Source: Branchinecta lynchi
Taxonomy: Eukaryota > Arthropoda > Branchiopoda > Anostraca > Branchinectidae
Assembly: GCA_023053575.1 (NCBI GenBank)
Contig: JAKZAP010000009.1
Location: 20,999,869-21,063,868, forward strand
Length of the DNA: 64,000 nt
Reading direction: 5' to 3'
This document shows, piece by piece, positions 20,367 to 34,600 of this stretch. Under the pieces are notes generated by a model. That model searched no databases and was not told the origin of the DNA. It was given only the letters and a program-made list of their open reading frames with translations. Within the stretch, counting starts at the first letter, position 1; the number at the start of each line of letters is the position of its first letter. A program made the position numbers and the translations under genes.

Positions 20367-22617
20367 GTAACAAAGGAGAAACTCTGAATATGCTTGAGTT
20401 TGTAAATTGTAGCTTGATATTTGGGGTATAGGATGCTCAGATAGGGGACTCCGATCTTGGGAAGTTTAGGACCAAGTTTAAAGATGAATTGGAAATTGTG
20501 TAGCCTGCTACTGGGGGAGTGATCCCAAGTTAAACAGTAGGCTGGCCTATTGTGTACCATTACAGTTTGTAGAGAAGTATCGACCAGGCATTGAGATCTT
20601 GAAACTGACCATAGTAGCAGATGATGACTATCCTTGATTCAGTGGATTACAGCACTGACCTAGGAATGTGTGGGCAGGTGCAAGCAGTGGTTGAACCACA
20701 TGCTTGTTTAGGCTTCGGATCCTGAAATCCCGACTTTATCGCTTTCCAAGTTTGACCTTACTCATGGCAGAAAGTGAATTTCTCGTCGCCTTGCGATCCA
20801 AAGATGTTAAGCCGACCAAACTCGCTTTCTAATGTTCGAGCTTCCATATCTGGGGGGGGGGGTACGCTTTGCAACAGGAAGCACTACAGTAGGCCTAGGG
20901 TGTGATTGTTAACTGTTAAGCCACTTGTCATCCATGTACTGAAAATCAAGTAGATTTTGTATGGGCAGCAAAACTCTCTTTGTAATGATCGAGCTTCCGT
21001 ATGGGGGGGGGGGGGGTACGCTTCGCAACATGAAGCACTATCCAGTAGGGTGTGATATGTTTACTGTTAAGCTATTACTCATCCGTTTATTGAAAATCAA
21101 GTAGATTTTGTACGGGCAGATGGAAGTCATTTTGAGAGGATTCAGATCCGTAAACCATTCTCAGTATGGAAATTCGTAATAAAAAGCCACAGAAATAGAG
21201 ATGATGTATTCACTGGCTTTCTTATCGCCTTAGGATATGGTGGTTTTGCTGGCAGCGCCCGGGAGGATGATTCATTCTCTGGCAACCAGAGCAACTTCCG
21301 AAGCCAGGGAAGGCTTGGTGGTAACCAGAACCAAGGTGGCTTCCAAAGCAGCTTTCAAAACCAGGACCGTGGGATGAGCAACGCAAACGAGGGAGCCTAT
21401 CGAGGTCCCAGTGCCGCTGGCAACACTCTCTGGACCTCTGACAGCCCACGCTTTAACATAATCGAGGAACGTCTTGAGCAGATTGAAAATCGACTTATTG
21501 CTATCGAGAACAGCTTCCCAGCCATGAAGAGGGAATTCGGCGATTTCGGATCCCAACTGTCCGAGCTGAAAATGAAGACCTCTAACCTCAGTCAGGCAGT
21601 ACAGGCAGCCCCTACTCCAGCGGCCATTGCTCAGCTCGTGGGAAGATCCCTAGGTGGTCCAGGACCTGGTCCGGCTGGTCCAGGACCATTACCTATGGGA
21701 CCCGGTCCAGTGGGTCCGAGGAACAGGCTACCCCCAGGGTTTATTCCACCACCGGTACTAAAGGGGCAGTTTGAGGATGAAGTCGAGGTTGCAGGTAATG
21801 GAATGGTTTCTATGTCGGTATGAACTTTGATCCGTGCATGCCTTCTAAGCAGAGAAGAGAGGTGACATGTCTCTTGTAACACATGCCATGATGCTTTCTT
21901 TTTCATAAATTTATGTTGTTTTCAGAGTTTGGTAAAACTGCATCCAGATTCCGACCCAGCAATAGCCGAATTGGCTGAGGATCAGGTGTGACCAAGGTCA
22001 CTGCATGTATGGTCCAATACTATATCTTCGGGGCACCAGATCGTTCATTTCTGCCTGCTTCACCTCCCTCCGATTGACTGTGGCTACTGTGCCAACCGTT
22101 CTCTCTTAAACTTTAACTGAAAAGCCAACTTATTTTGTGTCATTTAGTTGAGTACACTGAACTACTTGGATTCTGTAAAGGAATTTTTTTATTTTCCACT
22201 ATCCACTCTAGTTATGACGTTCGGAATATCTGCAGCCGTCCCTACAACGTAAATTCTACTGTGACGCGACAAATTTTAATCTCAACATAAATGCGGCGTT
22301 TCATTGGGCAGCGGTGAGATTGGTGAAGATTGCTTAGTCCCTGAACAAAAAACAAATCACAAATCTTTAAGTCGCGCAACAAAAATCCACTATTTGAAAA
22401 CCGAGTATTCCCGAACAGCGGAACAACGAAGTACCACATTTTCAGCCGGTCTTCAAGCCAATTTAAGGGAATAAGTGATCGGTGACTAGTCTGTCCTATC
22501 CCAGCCCTTTTCGATTAAGCTTTAAGTTGTCCCATCAGAGCAACCTCCATAGTTTGAAAGTCCGATACCCACTCTATCAACTTTTGTTCCCTGTTTCATT
22601 ATTATAGATTAAGGTCG

Positions 22618-22648
<31 letters not shown>

Positions 22649-25600
22649 CCGTAGCCATAATTTAACTTATTTTTATATTACGTAAAAAAAAAGAAAACAA
22701 ATCTTCTTTCGTACTTTTCGTGGCTACTCCTCCTTCCCTCAGTGACGTTAATTTTAATCTATTTTTATTAGGGTCGTGATGCAAACAAAAATTACATGTG
22801 TCAAATAACAACTCGCGGAAATTCCAGGTCTCGTTGCTGATGTTGTAGATAACATCAACGCCTACACTGGAACTCTCATGTTCGACTTCGAAGGTCAAAC
22901 CTACAAAGCAATCTATGAGCTGAAGAACTTCAAGAACAAAGACGAAATCCGCGAGTTCGGAGCCCCTGGCGGAAAGTTTGTCATCGCTGCGATTGGACTG
23001 AAGACGCAATTTGGATTGGAATTTGATGTAAGTATGTTTCTTGCTGAACGAAAGTGGGGATTGTGACAGAGCTGGTGGACTCGGACTCTGGACTCGTCTC
23101 GGGACGGTCTAAGGCGAGTCCAGAAATGACTCGGATGTGCTGGACTCGCAGCATCTCTGGCTTGTGATACATAAACTCTGCCATAAAATAACGGAAGTTA
23201 CTACCCGACCAATCACGGATACAGAAACGTGCTCTCAGAATTATATACAGAGGAGCTAAAATGCCTTTTTGTTTTATTTTAAATCATTTTAAACTTGAGA
23301 CCCTCCATCATAGACGGGAGAGGCTGTGCAGAGATTTTGGTATGAAGTCCCTACAGAACCCTCCTTCCGCTCCCTTATGCCGCCTCTCTTCCAACCTCAA
23401 CGTTTGCGTCCGCAAAAAGCGTGTGCGGAGCGAATACCCAAGCTAGAACCCCGTTCCTACCGTACGGAGCGGTATCGTAATAGTTTTATCCCTAAATTTG
23501 TACATATTTTCAACAAAGAGGTTTAGTCATTCTTGTGTGTGTCTCACTTCTATGTTTTTGTGGTAGGCCATATTCAGTTTGAATTATTTATCTCGATATT
23601 ATGACAGCATTATTGATTTGCCTTCATGTATATTGACATATTTAACACGCCATTTGGCCCCAAGCCACGATATGTGTTGATATTTGAAATAAACTGAAAC
23701 TGAAACATATATATTTACCCTTCTTCCATAATTGCTCCATCCTACTTCTTCTTCTTTTTGTTAGGCCTCTTGGTCGGCGTGACGCTACGCTTAATGTTTA
23801 ACTCAAAAACCAACTTATCGTTTGTTATTTAATTGAATTTTGGTTTGTTTTCCTTAAGAGTATATGAATAAATAATAAGCCCCGCCCCCAGGCCTTATGG
23901 TGGGGCCATAAACAGGTAATGGTGTTTTTTATTTTTGTGAATAAACTGAAACTGAAACACTAAATGATTTGGATTCTGCAAAGGGATTTTTTATGTTCCA
24001 CTACCTACTCTAGTTATGACGATCAAAATATCTGTGGCCATCCCAACGACGAAAATTCTACTATGATGCGGGAAATTTTAGTCTCCAAACAAACGCGGCT
24101 TTTCAGTGGGCAGCAGTGAGATTGGTGAACATTGCTTAGTGCCCGACAAAATAAAATTATAAATCTTTGTCGTAAGGCATACAACAAAAATACAAGCGCA
24201 TAGAGGTACCACAAATCAAACTGAAATTCCACCATCTGAGAATCGATTATTTTTGAATAACGGAACAACGAAGTAACCCATTTATTTCGGTGTCGTCAAG
24301 CCTCGTTAAAGGGCTTGTCTTACCTATAATACTAATGCAACCTATTTCCATAATCACTCCATATATTTCTAACCCGGAGACCGCAATGTCGTACGGTACA
24401 TTCTAACCCCTCTACCCCGCTGATTTTTTCACTTATCGTGGTTTGCTACCTTTGATGATTGATTGATCACGCGGTCGCGATGGTTGTCTGCGACAAGTTT
24501 GAAAATGGTTATGTGAATTGTTTCCCTGTTTGATTGATTTTGATTTATTGTATAATTCAGGTACAAAATTTCCTACCAAATTGTTAGACCTTTGTCAAGT
24601 AATATATACAACAATTGTTGAAATCGAATTCGTACTCAAAATAAAAGGTAAACCATTCAAGTCAACACCCGAAATAAAATTCTAACCACATTATTGTAAA
24701 AATCCACAAATTTCCGAATTTAGCTATTACAATATCTTTTCCGGTTACATGCGATCGGCATGAGCTTCGGGACTTTGGTGGATACTGGCCTTGGTGGCCT
24801 TGGGCGTTCACCCTCAAAATCAGGGGGTAAAAGGGGTCGGAGTTTTAGTCCAAAATTTTGACACGACTTCTGTCTCCTATTAGACAGCGCATCCAGTCCA
24901 AATAAAGAAAGAAAGCCAGAGTACGGGAATTAGGGCCCCTGTGCACAATTCTTAGGGCACGTTTCTGAATATTCTCTACAAGACAATGGGTCTCGGAAAA
25001 GGCTTAAACAGCCAAAACCGTGGGTTAAATGTGTAAAAAAAAATAGTGCGAGGGGTTCTTTAAGTGAGTAAGTGACGAGTAACTAGATTGTCCTGTTTCA
25101 GCCCTCTTCAGTTAAACTTTAAGAATAAGTGTCGTATCTCAGCCCTTTTCATTGAAGCTTTAAGCGCGGGGCTTTCTCAACAATCGTTTGTTACACCAGT
25201 ATTTTCCCCCTAGGTTGTTGGCATGGTTCCTCTACAGACTTTCAATCCGTCGCGTATTGAAATCGCCAAGCCTGCTTTCCGCCGTGAGCTTTCTGACGTC
25301 ATGGGCAATTTGAAAATTCAAAATAGCAACGAAGCTGAAGTCACCCTCTTCCTGCGTGGCTTGCCGTCAAAGCATATCGTGAAGAAGGACAAATTCGTCG
25401 TCAATGGAAGTGTTCCCGAGGACCTGACAGGAATTACCAACGATAGATGTCACGTTGAGGTTGGGAGGAAGCGAGTCAAGGGAGATATCGAATATTTCGT
25501 GAAAAGGTGTGTTTCAGAAGATCTGGATCGACGATGTTGACTAGACTCTAGCCGATTATCTACGGGTTGTGGCGTCACATGAAAAATCCTTTTCTATTCA

Positions 25601-28600
25601 AACAATGTTTACAACGGATACGTCAGCTATGATTCTTCATCAGCGATATTTCGGCCCTTCTTGGCAAGGGTCCTCGTCAGGCTATCAATAGTGTCAATCC
25701 TCTGGTTCAACTTCGGGGAAGGAAACCCTTGCCAACTACGAGGACCCTTGCCAAAAAGGGCAAAATTATCGCTGATGAAGAATCATAGCTGACGTATCCG
25801 TTGTAAACATTGTTTGAATAAATGTTTCAAAGTCAGCTTGGGCTCAAAAAATATTCAATCCTTTTCTAATTACTAACGGAACTAACTGTCCCTGGAACGG
25901 TTTATAAGTGTAAAGGTTTCCGGCGCGTTGGTGGCCGCTCGGCTCTGTATATATAGATACAAATATATATTCTGCAACATTATTTAATCGAATTTTCCTA
26001 ATTCTTGCATGACGCCATGAAAACGTCACTGGCCGTGGATAATCGGCAAAGTTTAATCAATACCGGATCGACAAGCCATTCCGCAATTCGCCCTCTATGC
26101 TTGTTTGATACTGTCGCCGAGACACTAAAAAAAAAATCAGTTAATTGTTTGATACACTAATGATAAGCCGGGATAGTCCTCTGTTATTTGACATCAGTTC
26201 TAAACTCACGAGTCTACACTGTAAAATCCGAGTAAGGATTAAAGTTTATTCCAGTATTTGCTACTGGGGCTAATCTTATCTCTACTGAGATAAGATAATT
26301 CCGAATTAGCGATAAGATTATGTTTATAGAGATAAGATTATGGTTTTACAGACAAGATTAATCCCAGTAGCAAATACTGCAAGATTTTTTTTTACGGTGT
26401 AGCTGGACGCACGCAAATTTTTTTTACCGGATTTGCTACTCGGAATAATCTATCTCCAGTTCGGATTAACTTTATCCCAGTAGAGATAAGATTAATCCCA
26501 GTATCAAATACTGCAGTTAACTTCAATCCTTAATCGTTGAAACTTTAAACAGTGTGATCTAAAATTGAACAGAATTCGCGATTCCCACCAACTCGCTTGA
26601 TTATCTTCTTTTCTTTCTCGGCTGACTGTCAAATATGTCTGAAACCAACCCCTTGAATGATCAGTTGTGTTGTTGCAGATAACATGGTATCTGTTACCAC
26701 GGTAGCTGGATCTCCATTTAGCCGTTTTGCATTTATCGTGGTATCTGTTGCCACGGTTGCTCTGCAAAATCGACAGTCTCCGAAATGGCGCTTTTCGAAG
26801 TCTTCTCAAAAGAAAATCTGATATCGAGCCACATCACTAAGTGTCAAACTTTTTTCCAACCAATTTGACAAAATTAATGCTCTATATTGTTGGTAATTAT
26901 GAAATTGAGATTATTTTTTCAGATTCCACGATCAGTTGCCACGGTCGGACTGTGGTATCTGGATATTGGATACCACGATGACTGGCCAGAACACGAAAAC
27001 TGCAAAAACACCTTTTCAACTTTGTATCAGATACCACGGTAAATGCGAAAACGACTTTAGCAAAAACGCGACTATTGTCTTCTGCTGTCAGAGAAGGCCT
27101 TAAACAAAAGACAAATACGTTGATTGTATGACTCTATCCGCGAAACCCTTGAATGATTGTCTGAGAAAGCCTGAACTAGAGACAAATTAATTGATTGATT
27201 AGTTGCGTTTTTGCTGATACCATGGTAACTGTTGCCATGGTCTAAAGTCGTGTTTGTAGTTGTCGTGGTATCTGATACCACGGTCAAAGGTCGTTTTTGC
27301 AGTTATCGTGGTATCTGGCCAGTTATCGTGGTATCAGATATTCAGATACTACGGTCCGACCATGGTAACTGGTCGTGGGATCTGAAAAGTCATCTCACTT
27401 TCATCGAATTTCGTCAGATTGGTGAGAAAGAAGTTTAGCACTTAGTGATGTAACTGGATATCTGTTTTTCTTTTGGGATGACTTCGAAAAGTGCAATTTC
27501 GATAATAGTCGTTTTTGCAGAGCACCCTGTATCAGATACCACGATAACTGCAAAAACGACTAATTGCAGATCCAATTACCGTGGTAACAGATACCATGGT
27601 ATCAGCAAAAACACAACTATTGTCTCTAGTTGCGTTTTCGATCCAAATTCTCTGTTCTGAATTCTCGATGCCCATACAAATTACCGTTTTTGCACCTCTG
27701 GCTTCTCCATTCTTAGTTTTGACAAAAACGCTAATTTGGCAGCTCGTCCGCAACCCGGTATACGTGTTTATGCATGTTGAATACCCGCACTCTGTTGACC
27801 AATCAGTGACGAGAACGGAGAGAGTAGAGTCGAGAATTTACCATTGGAGCAACTTCTCGATTCTGCAGAATCGCGACGCTTTCCCCGTTCTCGTATCTGA
27901 CGAAAACGCAAAAAAAGGAGAACTCGCTTTATCTGTATAGTCCAAAAACGCGAAATAGGAGAATTGCAAGGAGAATTCGGATCAAAAATGCAACTAATGT
28001 CTCAGAGACCCTTGAAGGACTCTCTGAGAAACCCTTTAACAAAAGGCAAATCAGTTGATCGTCTGGTACTGTTTCCGAAACCCTTAAAGTTCAATGGGCA
28101 CACCAAACTACCCCAATCCCACTCTGTAACAAACTTGGAACAATGCTTAACCCCTAGATCAGCAGCCTTTTCAACAGTTTCCTCTCTGTGATATTTCAAA
28201 GCGTATTTTTTTGGGCCAGTACATGCTCAATTTACTAGCTTGGACAAAGATAAAAGTGATATTTCTTATAATACTTAGTAGATCTTTATTTTATGCATAA
28301 ATCAGCTTGTATAATTCAGATTTGGATAGGTTATTTGTTTTTGAGTGATGTTTGTAGCTATGTTATTTTTTATAAGCTTATTGCATATTCTGGTACATTT
28401 TATAAAGCAAGCTAACCAAGCTTCACAACACTATTCCACAAAGAAAAACTTTTAATCGGAACTTTAAAGCCAGAACTTCTGATGAAACACTAGAACAATC
28501 AGGTAAACTGCATCTGCGGCTTGACTTTGGTGACATCTCAAATATATCCTTTTATATCAAGCATTGCTGGTAGTTTTTGAATTTCCTGCCACGATATCCC

Positions 28601-31600
28601 AGCTCCTAAGATTTGGATCGCCGAAATGCCAGAGAGGTAAAGACAAGGGATAACAAGAAAACGGCCGATTTTCGTAGCGCCTTCTAAAGGAAGTCGGAAA
28701 TGTTTATTTGTGAAGCATGTAATACAAAGTAAAGCATTAGAAGTGTCCTTTGTGCTTTAAATGCTGGTCTGATACTGCCTTAGAAACCATTGAGACGAAT
28801 CAGTTCGTATCTTTTCCTTTTCGAGTTGTACCGCAGCGGCCAGTTATCTGTTTACTCAGACGAAAGGACAAGTCTCTGACATTGAGTTTAGAAACTTTTG
28901 AATTTAGCTAAGTATTAAATTAGTTTATTTGTATAATTTCTGTCTCGGCAGATCGGGAAAGAACATTGTCGAAAAAAATTGGCACTACATCTAGAAAATA
29001 TTATGATAATCCTGACAGTACCAACCGTTCTGGATATCCCTTCACGGAAGGTCCCCCCCAACTGGTTTCCCTTTGAGAAGTTAAAGTGCTAGCAAGTGAG
29101 TTCTCTCCGCAACTTAATTCTATTTTGTTTTCAAAAGGGCATGGCTCATCAGCTTGAACCGGAAGCGACTTCTCGAAGGCGCGACTGCCGAAGATCAAAA
29201 CGAAGCCAAGAAGCTCTGCCTCGACACGGAAGGCTGGGAGCCGGTCGGTACATACTCCACCAAATTCACCCCTATCAACTCCTCCCTCGGTGTAGTACGT
29301 ATTAACATCGGCTCCGGTACCCCGCAAGACTTCGCCTTCACCCGCAGCGTTGCCACCTACCAGGGAAGTGCCGTCACTGACTTCATGCTCATGATGGAAA
29401 AGAATGTCTCAGTGACCATCGAAGGTCGGAAGAACGATGAGGGGAAGATGAAATACCGCGTGACCTCGGCGACGTTTGGACAAAATCCGGCCGGAAAGAT
29501 GCGATTTGCGAACGTGAAAGCGTTCTTCCGCTCCGTGACCGACAAGAAGGGACGGGCGCAATGCAACATCCAAGGGAAGACACTATCGCTTGATGTCACT
29601 GAAGGTGTGCTGATGGAGAACGGGGCTGTGGTAACGGACTACCATAAGTTCAACGGGCGAAAGGACTTGAACTGCGAAGTCGTTAAGAAATCAGAGGGCG
29701 TTTATGAGCTAAAGCGTGCTTGGTTCGGTCGCGCCAACACTTACAAAGGAGGACAGAAGGTCACCCGGCTACCCATCACTGAAGAGACCAAAAAGCAAGG
29801 CGAGACCAAGACACGACGCGAAAATCGTACCAACGAATCATGTATCAAGAAAGGAACGGGAACGTTCGTCCCGTCCGGGCCGAAGAGCGGTATCATCCGT
29901 TTCAACGGGCAGGAGCTTGCCGTCCGTCCCCCACTTGTCTGGATGGATAAGAAATTCTTGAAGACCTTCGAGAAAGTTCCCGAGACAGAGGTGACGTTCC
30001 ATTACGCCGAAATCCCGACTGAGCCAGTGGAATACTCCGTCTTAATGGCATGGAGCGGAGAGGAGCCCAAACGTGAAGACTACATCGCCATCTACAACAT
30101 CAAAGTGCCGAAGTTCGGACAGATGGCGCAGTTCAAGAAAGTCACGGAGAAGGAGGGCTTTTTCGACGTGGCGGAAGTTGGAGAGCTGATGGTTAAGAGT
30201 GAAAACTTCTATTTGTCGGGTGAGTAAAATCAGTTTTTGCCATCTTTCTAAGCTCCCATCAGGTAATATATGATTCTTTGCTAATCATAGGGGAAGGTAC
30301 TGTCGCGATTATAAAACACCTCGCATTTTACTGAATGGCCTGGGTGACAGGATATGAAACTTCCGGGAAGATATTTCTAGAAGAAATATGGAGGCCTAGA
30401 GAGCCTTCTACGTCCGCTGACCAACTCTTTCGCACATAAGGATACGACATTCTTCTGTTATTTGATTCTTTTATTTGCTTAGATTTCCCAATTTTGTACC
30501 AACGGTGCCTTCAGTTTCGAATGTTTTGCGCCCAGCTGCCGCGTCGCAAGAAGGCTGGATCGAGTCGACAAGCGCTAACAAGAAAATCGCTAATTCCAGG
30601 TGTAAAGTAATGGTAATTTGGACGAGAACCACTGTAATACGGTAAATCATGTATAGCTTTCGACCTCGGTCCCGTACTGTATTCGGTAGCGTGGGGGAGG
30701 CTCGTGGGGTCTATCTCCTAGGGCGTTATAAAGTCAAAGAACTAGAGTACGAGTATAGGTTTAATAACTATTCCAACTTACTTAATGCATGGAGTGCATA
30801 CACTTATAATTCCATTGCAATACTGTTCACTGGACTTAGGACTAGCTTAAGATCAACGTCTTAGGAATGACTTAATTAATACATGGACAAGGGACTCCTT
30901 ATATACCTGAACGATACCGTAAATACTGGCCTTCATCGTGAGCCACGACAGAACGCAGTGTCATAGAAATAAGCAGTGTAAGAATAGATTGCTTGTATAA
31001 AAATGGCACTTGGTGAGAGTCCTTTCAATCGAATAATGATTCAAGGAACTTTCGAAGACTTGGGTATCTAATTCGAGGGGGAAATGGGCTGATCTTAGGG
31101 AGCGTTTAGGTTCTTCTCAATGCACCACCAAGTCGGCTTGACCGCTGTATCCGTTTTAAGAATACATTGAGTTGAATGCAATCGTAACATCTTTATTTCT
31201 TTCCAGGCGAGATCGTCACAGACCTGAAGCCCTTGGAGTCAGAGAAATTCTCGTATCATATAGCTTGTGACGAAATGGGTGAGATTCAAAAGGAAGCCCC
31301 TCTCGCTTGGGTTGGCAGGAAGCCAGCTCGCACCGGGGGGAGGGATAGGGCACTTGGTGAGATCCAAAGCTACCCGCACAAAGGCGCCGCCGTCTGTAAA
31401 GTCTTGACAGGTATTTAAGTTTTTTATTAAGGTTTATGACACGTGCTGGAACGACATCCTCCCTGCAGAGGTGGGCAAATCCAGGATTCGTCCTTTTGGC
31501 CTGATTCGAATCTTCTGCTTGTCAGGCTGGATTCGGGCTGGGGATTCCAAACCCTCAATTTATTCAAACAATGCTTACAACGGATACGTCAGCTATGATT

Positions 31601-34600
31601 CTTCATAAGTCAGATTTCGGCTCTTCTTGGCAATGGTCCTCGTCAGGCTGTCAATCCTCTGGTTCAACTTATGGGAAGGAAACAAACCTGTAATTATAGG
31701 TTTGTTTCCTTCCCCAAAGTTGAACCAGAGGACTGACAGCCTGACGAGGACCCTTGCCAAGAAGGGCCGAAGTATCGCTGATGAAGAATCATAGCTGACG
31801 TATCCGTTGTAAACATTGTTTGAATAAATGTTTCAAAGTCAGCTTGGGCTCAAAGAATATTTAAACCCTCAATCTTACGAATCTGTTCAAATTTCTAGTC
31901 CACATCCTTCCAGTTTTCGTTTCCCAATTTTTACACTGTGGGCTTGGGCAATCAGACTTATCTCCACCACCAACCATCCTTGGTAATCTATCGCATCCGA
32001 TTACCTCGCATCCGATATCAGTGTTTTTTTGTCACCTCTGATTTTTAAACTATAACCTAGGTATATGATTTGATTTTTGTTAAGGTCGGATTGGAATCCT
32101 CAGCATGAAGTGGTAGGTGGATTCGGAATCAGAGTCGTACCTAGCCCTAGATTCCGATTCGGATTCGAATCCTTTCATGATCGGATTCGCCCATCTCTGC
32201 CTCCCAGGACACCATACAAATAGATTACGAGCGTGTTCCACCCTACTTACCATTGTTACTACGGATGACGTTGTGAATCCTATCAAGGCTGGAACGCTGT
32301 TTTCCTAGTAACTTTTTTGAGAAGGTTGGAACGATCAAAGTAGTAACTTTTCAAGAGGTTGGAACGGAAATAGTAATTAATGGTTACTGTTGTTACAAGG
32401 GCAAAACATGCTCTACGTGTCAGTATTACATGTCATTACTAACATGGAGAATTGTGGTGACGTGAAAACGTGAAAATCCGAGACAGAATAAGGGTGTGAG
32501 CAAATCATCGAATAGTACTGAAACACGAAATCTAGTTACAAATACCTTTTTGGTATCCCAAAACGTAAGTGGAGGGATACCTGTGACTTCGCAAAAGTTG
32601 TCCGTCCGTCTGTCAGCAGGATAACTCTCGAGGGGAATGAGATATTTTGATGAAACTTGGTGTGAGGATTCTTTGGGTCAAGGGAAAGGGTGAGTTCGTA
32701 GATGGGACCCATAGGAGGGCCAGTCAAATTAAGGGGCGAAAAAAGTATTTTTTAAAAGCTAATGAGATAGTCGATTAAGGGGTAAGAAGACATGCTGAAC
32801 ACGAATATGAAAACCATTTTCTCGCCGGGTAAGTAGTTCGCCCGGAATCCGGCCAAAACCGGAAAGTTTGTTTAAAGTAAAAGTTTTATCTGAAGTTTAT
32901 TATAGGTACGATTTAAGGATAGGGAAACACGCTGAATCCGAATATGAAAACTATTTTCCCACCGGACAGGTAGATCGGTCGGAATCCGGCCAAAACCGGA
33001 AAATTTGTTAAAAGGAAGAGTTTTATAGGAATTTCATTAGGTGTTCGATTTACGGATAAGAAGACATGACTTCGGTCTTGTTTTACTACGTCGTGTCTCC
33101 TTTGTTTGTTTCGATCCCACTAGTAATTTGTTTTCTACTAGGCAAGTTCAGGAACATTAACGTCATTGTTAATGCCAGACTGGACGAACCCAACCCATCT
33201 ATCCTGAAGTCGACGAACTTGTATGACATTATTGACCTGGAAGTGGTCTTGAATAAGACTCACGCAGAACATTTCATGGTAAGTTGAACTGGCTAATAAA
33301 TGCAAATGTTAATTAGTTTAACGACGATGGCTGGACTGCTAAGTCATGGAAATACGAATTGTAAACTTCCGAAATACCTATTTATTATGAGTAGTGTTCA
33401 TCACACCATCGCTAGTCATGGGACAAACTAACATTAAATATGTTAAATATTGAAGAATTGAATTGCAACACTTTGGTCCTCTATGTGGTCGAGTGGTCAG
33501 TAGATTAGATTTTTTTTTAGACAAGATTAAATTTTATTTTACACTTTCATACAAAACATTTTGCAGCACCTGCTAAGAAAGCCCAAAGGGTTTGTTGGCC
33601 ACAGGTGGCAGTCTTCTCTGTTCTACATAATGTGGTAACACTATTTTTACATTAAACGACATGCCAGTCATATACGGTTCGTACATATAAAGCAAACATT
33701 CTGCTTACAGAAAACACTCACGCATCATTACTATTCTTTTGCAAGGAAACATCTCTTCGATCTAGCCTTGAAGGATGCCAGATGACTCGGAATTTCTAAT
33801 TTCAACTTGAAATATATCCCGTAGAGAGGGGGCACAATTTCTAATCGTATAGTGAGTTACTAGCCCTTGTATAGTCTGTACGCCGGAAGAATGAACACCG
33901 AATATTGTTTCAGACGATCTTTCGTGTTTCTTTTTTTGCGTTATTGTTAAAAATCTTGTATTTTCAGGGATCAAATTGGGACAAGGTTGCATCTGGCCGA
34001 AAAAAAGAAGTACCGGAAGTAGCGGACAGTGAACCTGAGGAAGAAGAGGAAGAAATGGAAGCTGACACTCAGGTAGGCTTTGATCAAATCGGATTTTGTT
34101 GTTAAACCATCTGAGAGTATTAGCTACTTAGGTTTACCAATCGGTCGAAGCCTCCACTTTACCGCAACGCTGCTTGTACGACACGGGATTGCGTACGGGC
34201 TAGTTATTGGTAACAGACATCGGTTCTGCCGTCGATACCTCGCGTCGCTGTATAATGCCATTGCTCTTCCACATTTACTGTATATAGTGCCTTTTTGGAA
34301 ATACTTGTCGTCCGCCCAGTGTGCAAAAGTAAAGAGTTTTTTTTTTTTTTGATTTGCGAAGTTCCTTCTGAGACTTCCCCCGTGGACGAGGAACTACTAT
34401 ATCATGCGTACGTACGGTGTATCTGATCCGACAGTTTGTGTTAACCGTGTCGTTGAGAATTTTCTGGAAAAGGCTAAGGGAGCCAACCCGTGGCTAGCCA
34501 TCCTCTGCCAGTAGTTTTGTTAATGTACATAGTCTGTAAATACTTTTGACGATGTTCCGTAGTAGGATTTTTCATTTTCATACTCCGTCCATTCCATGTG

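Noticed and set aside
21926..21985. Possible 60-nt exon (SLVKLHPDSDPAIAELAEDQ) between exons 2 and 3
   Set aside because: It would need exon 2 to run on to a weaker donor at 21821 and would then leave phase 0, while exon 3 starts in phase 1. Joining 21794 directly to 22828 keeps phase with better donor sequence. A minor isoform cannot be excluded.
27581..28191. ORFs of 75 and 119 residues in intron 4
   Set aside because: They lie between two exons of the main gene, include the palindrome cluster, and show no splice or domain support.
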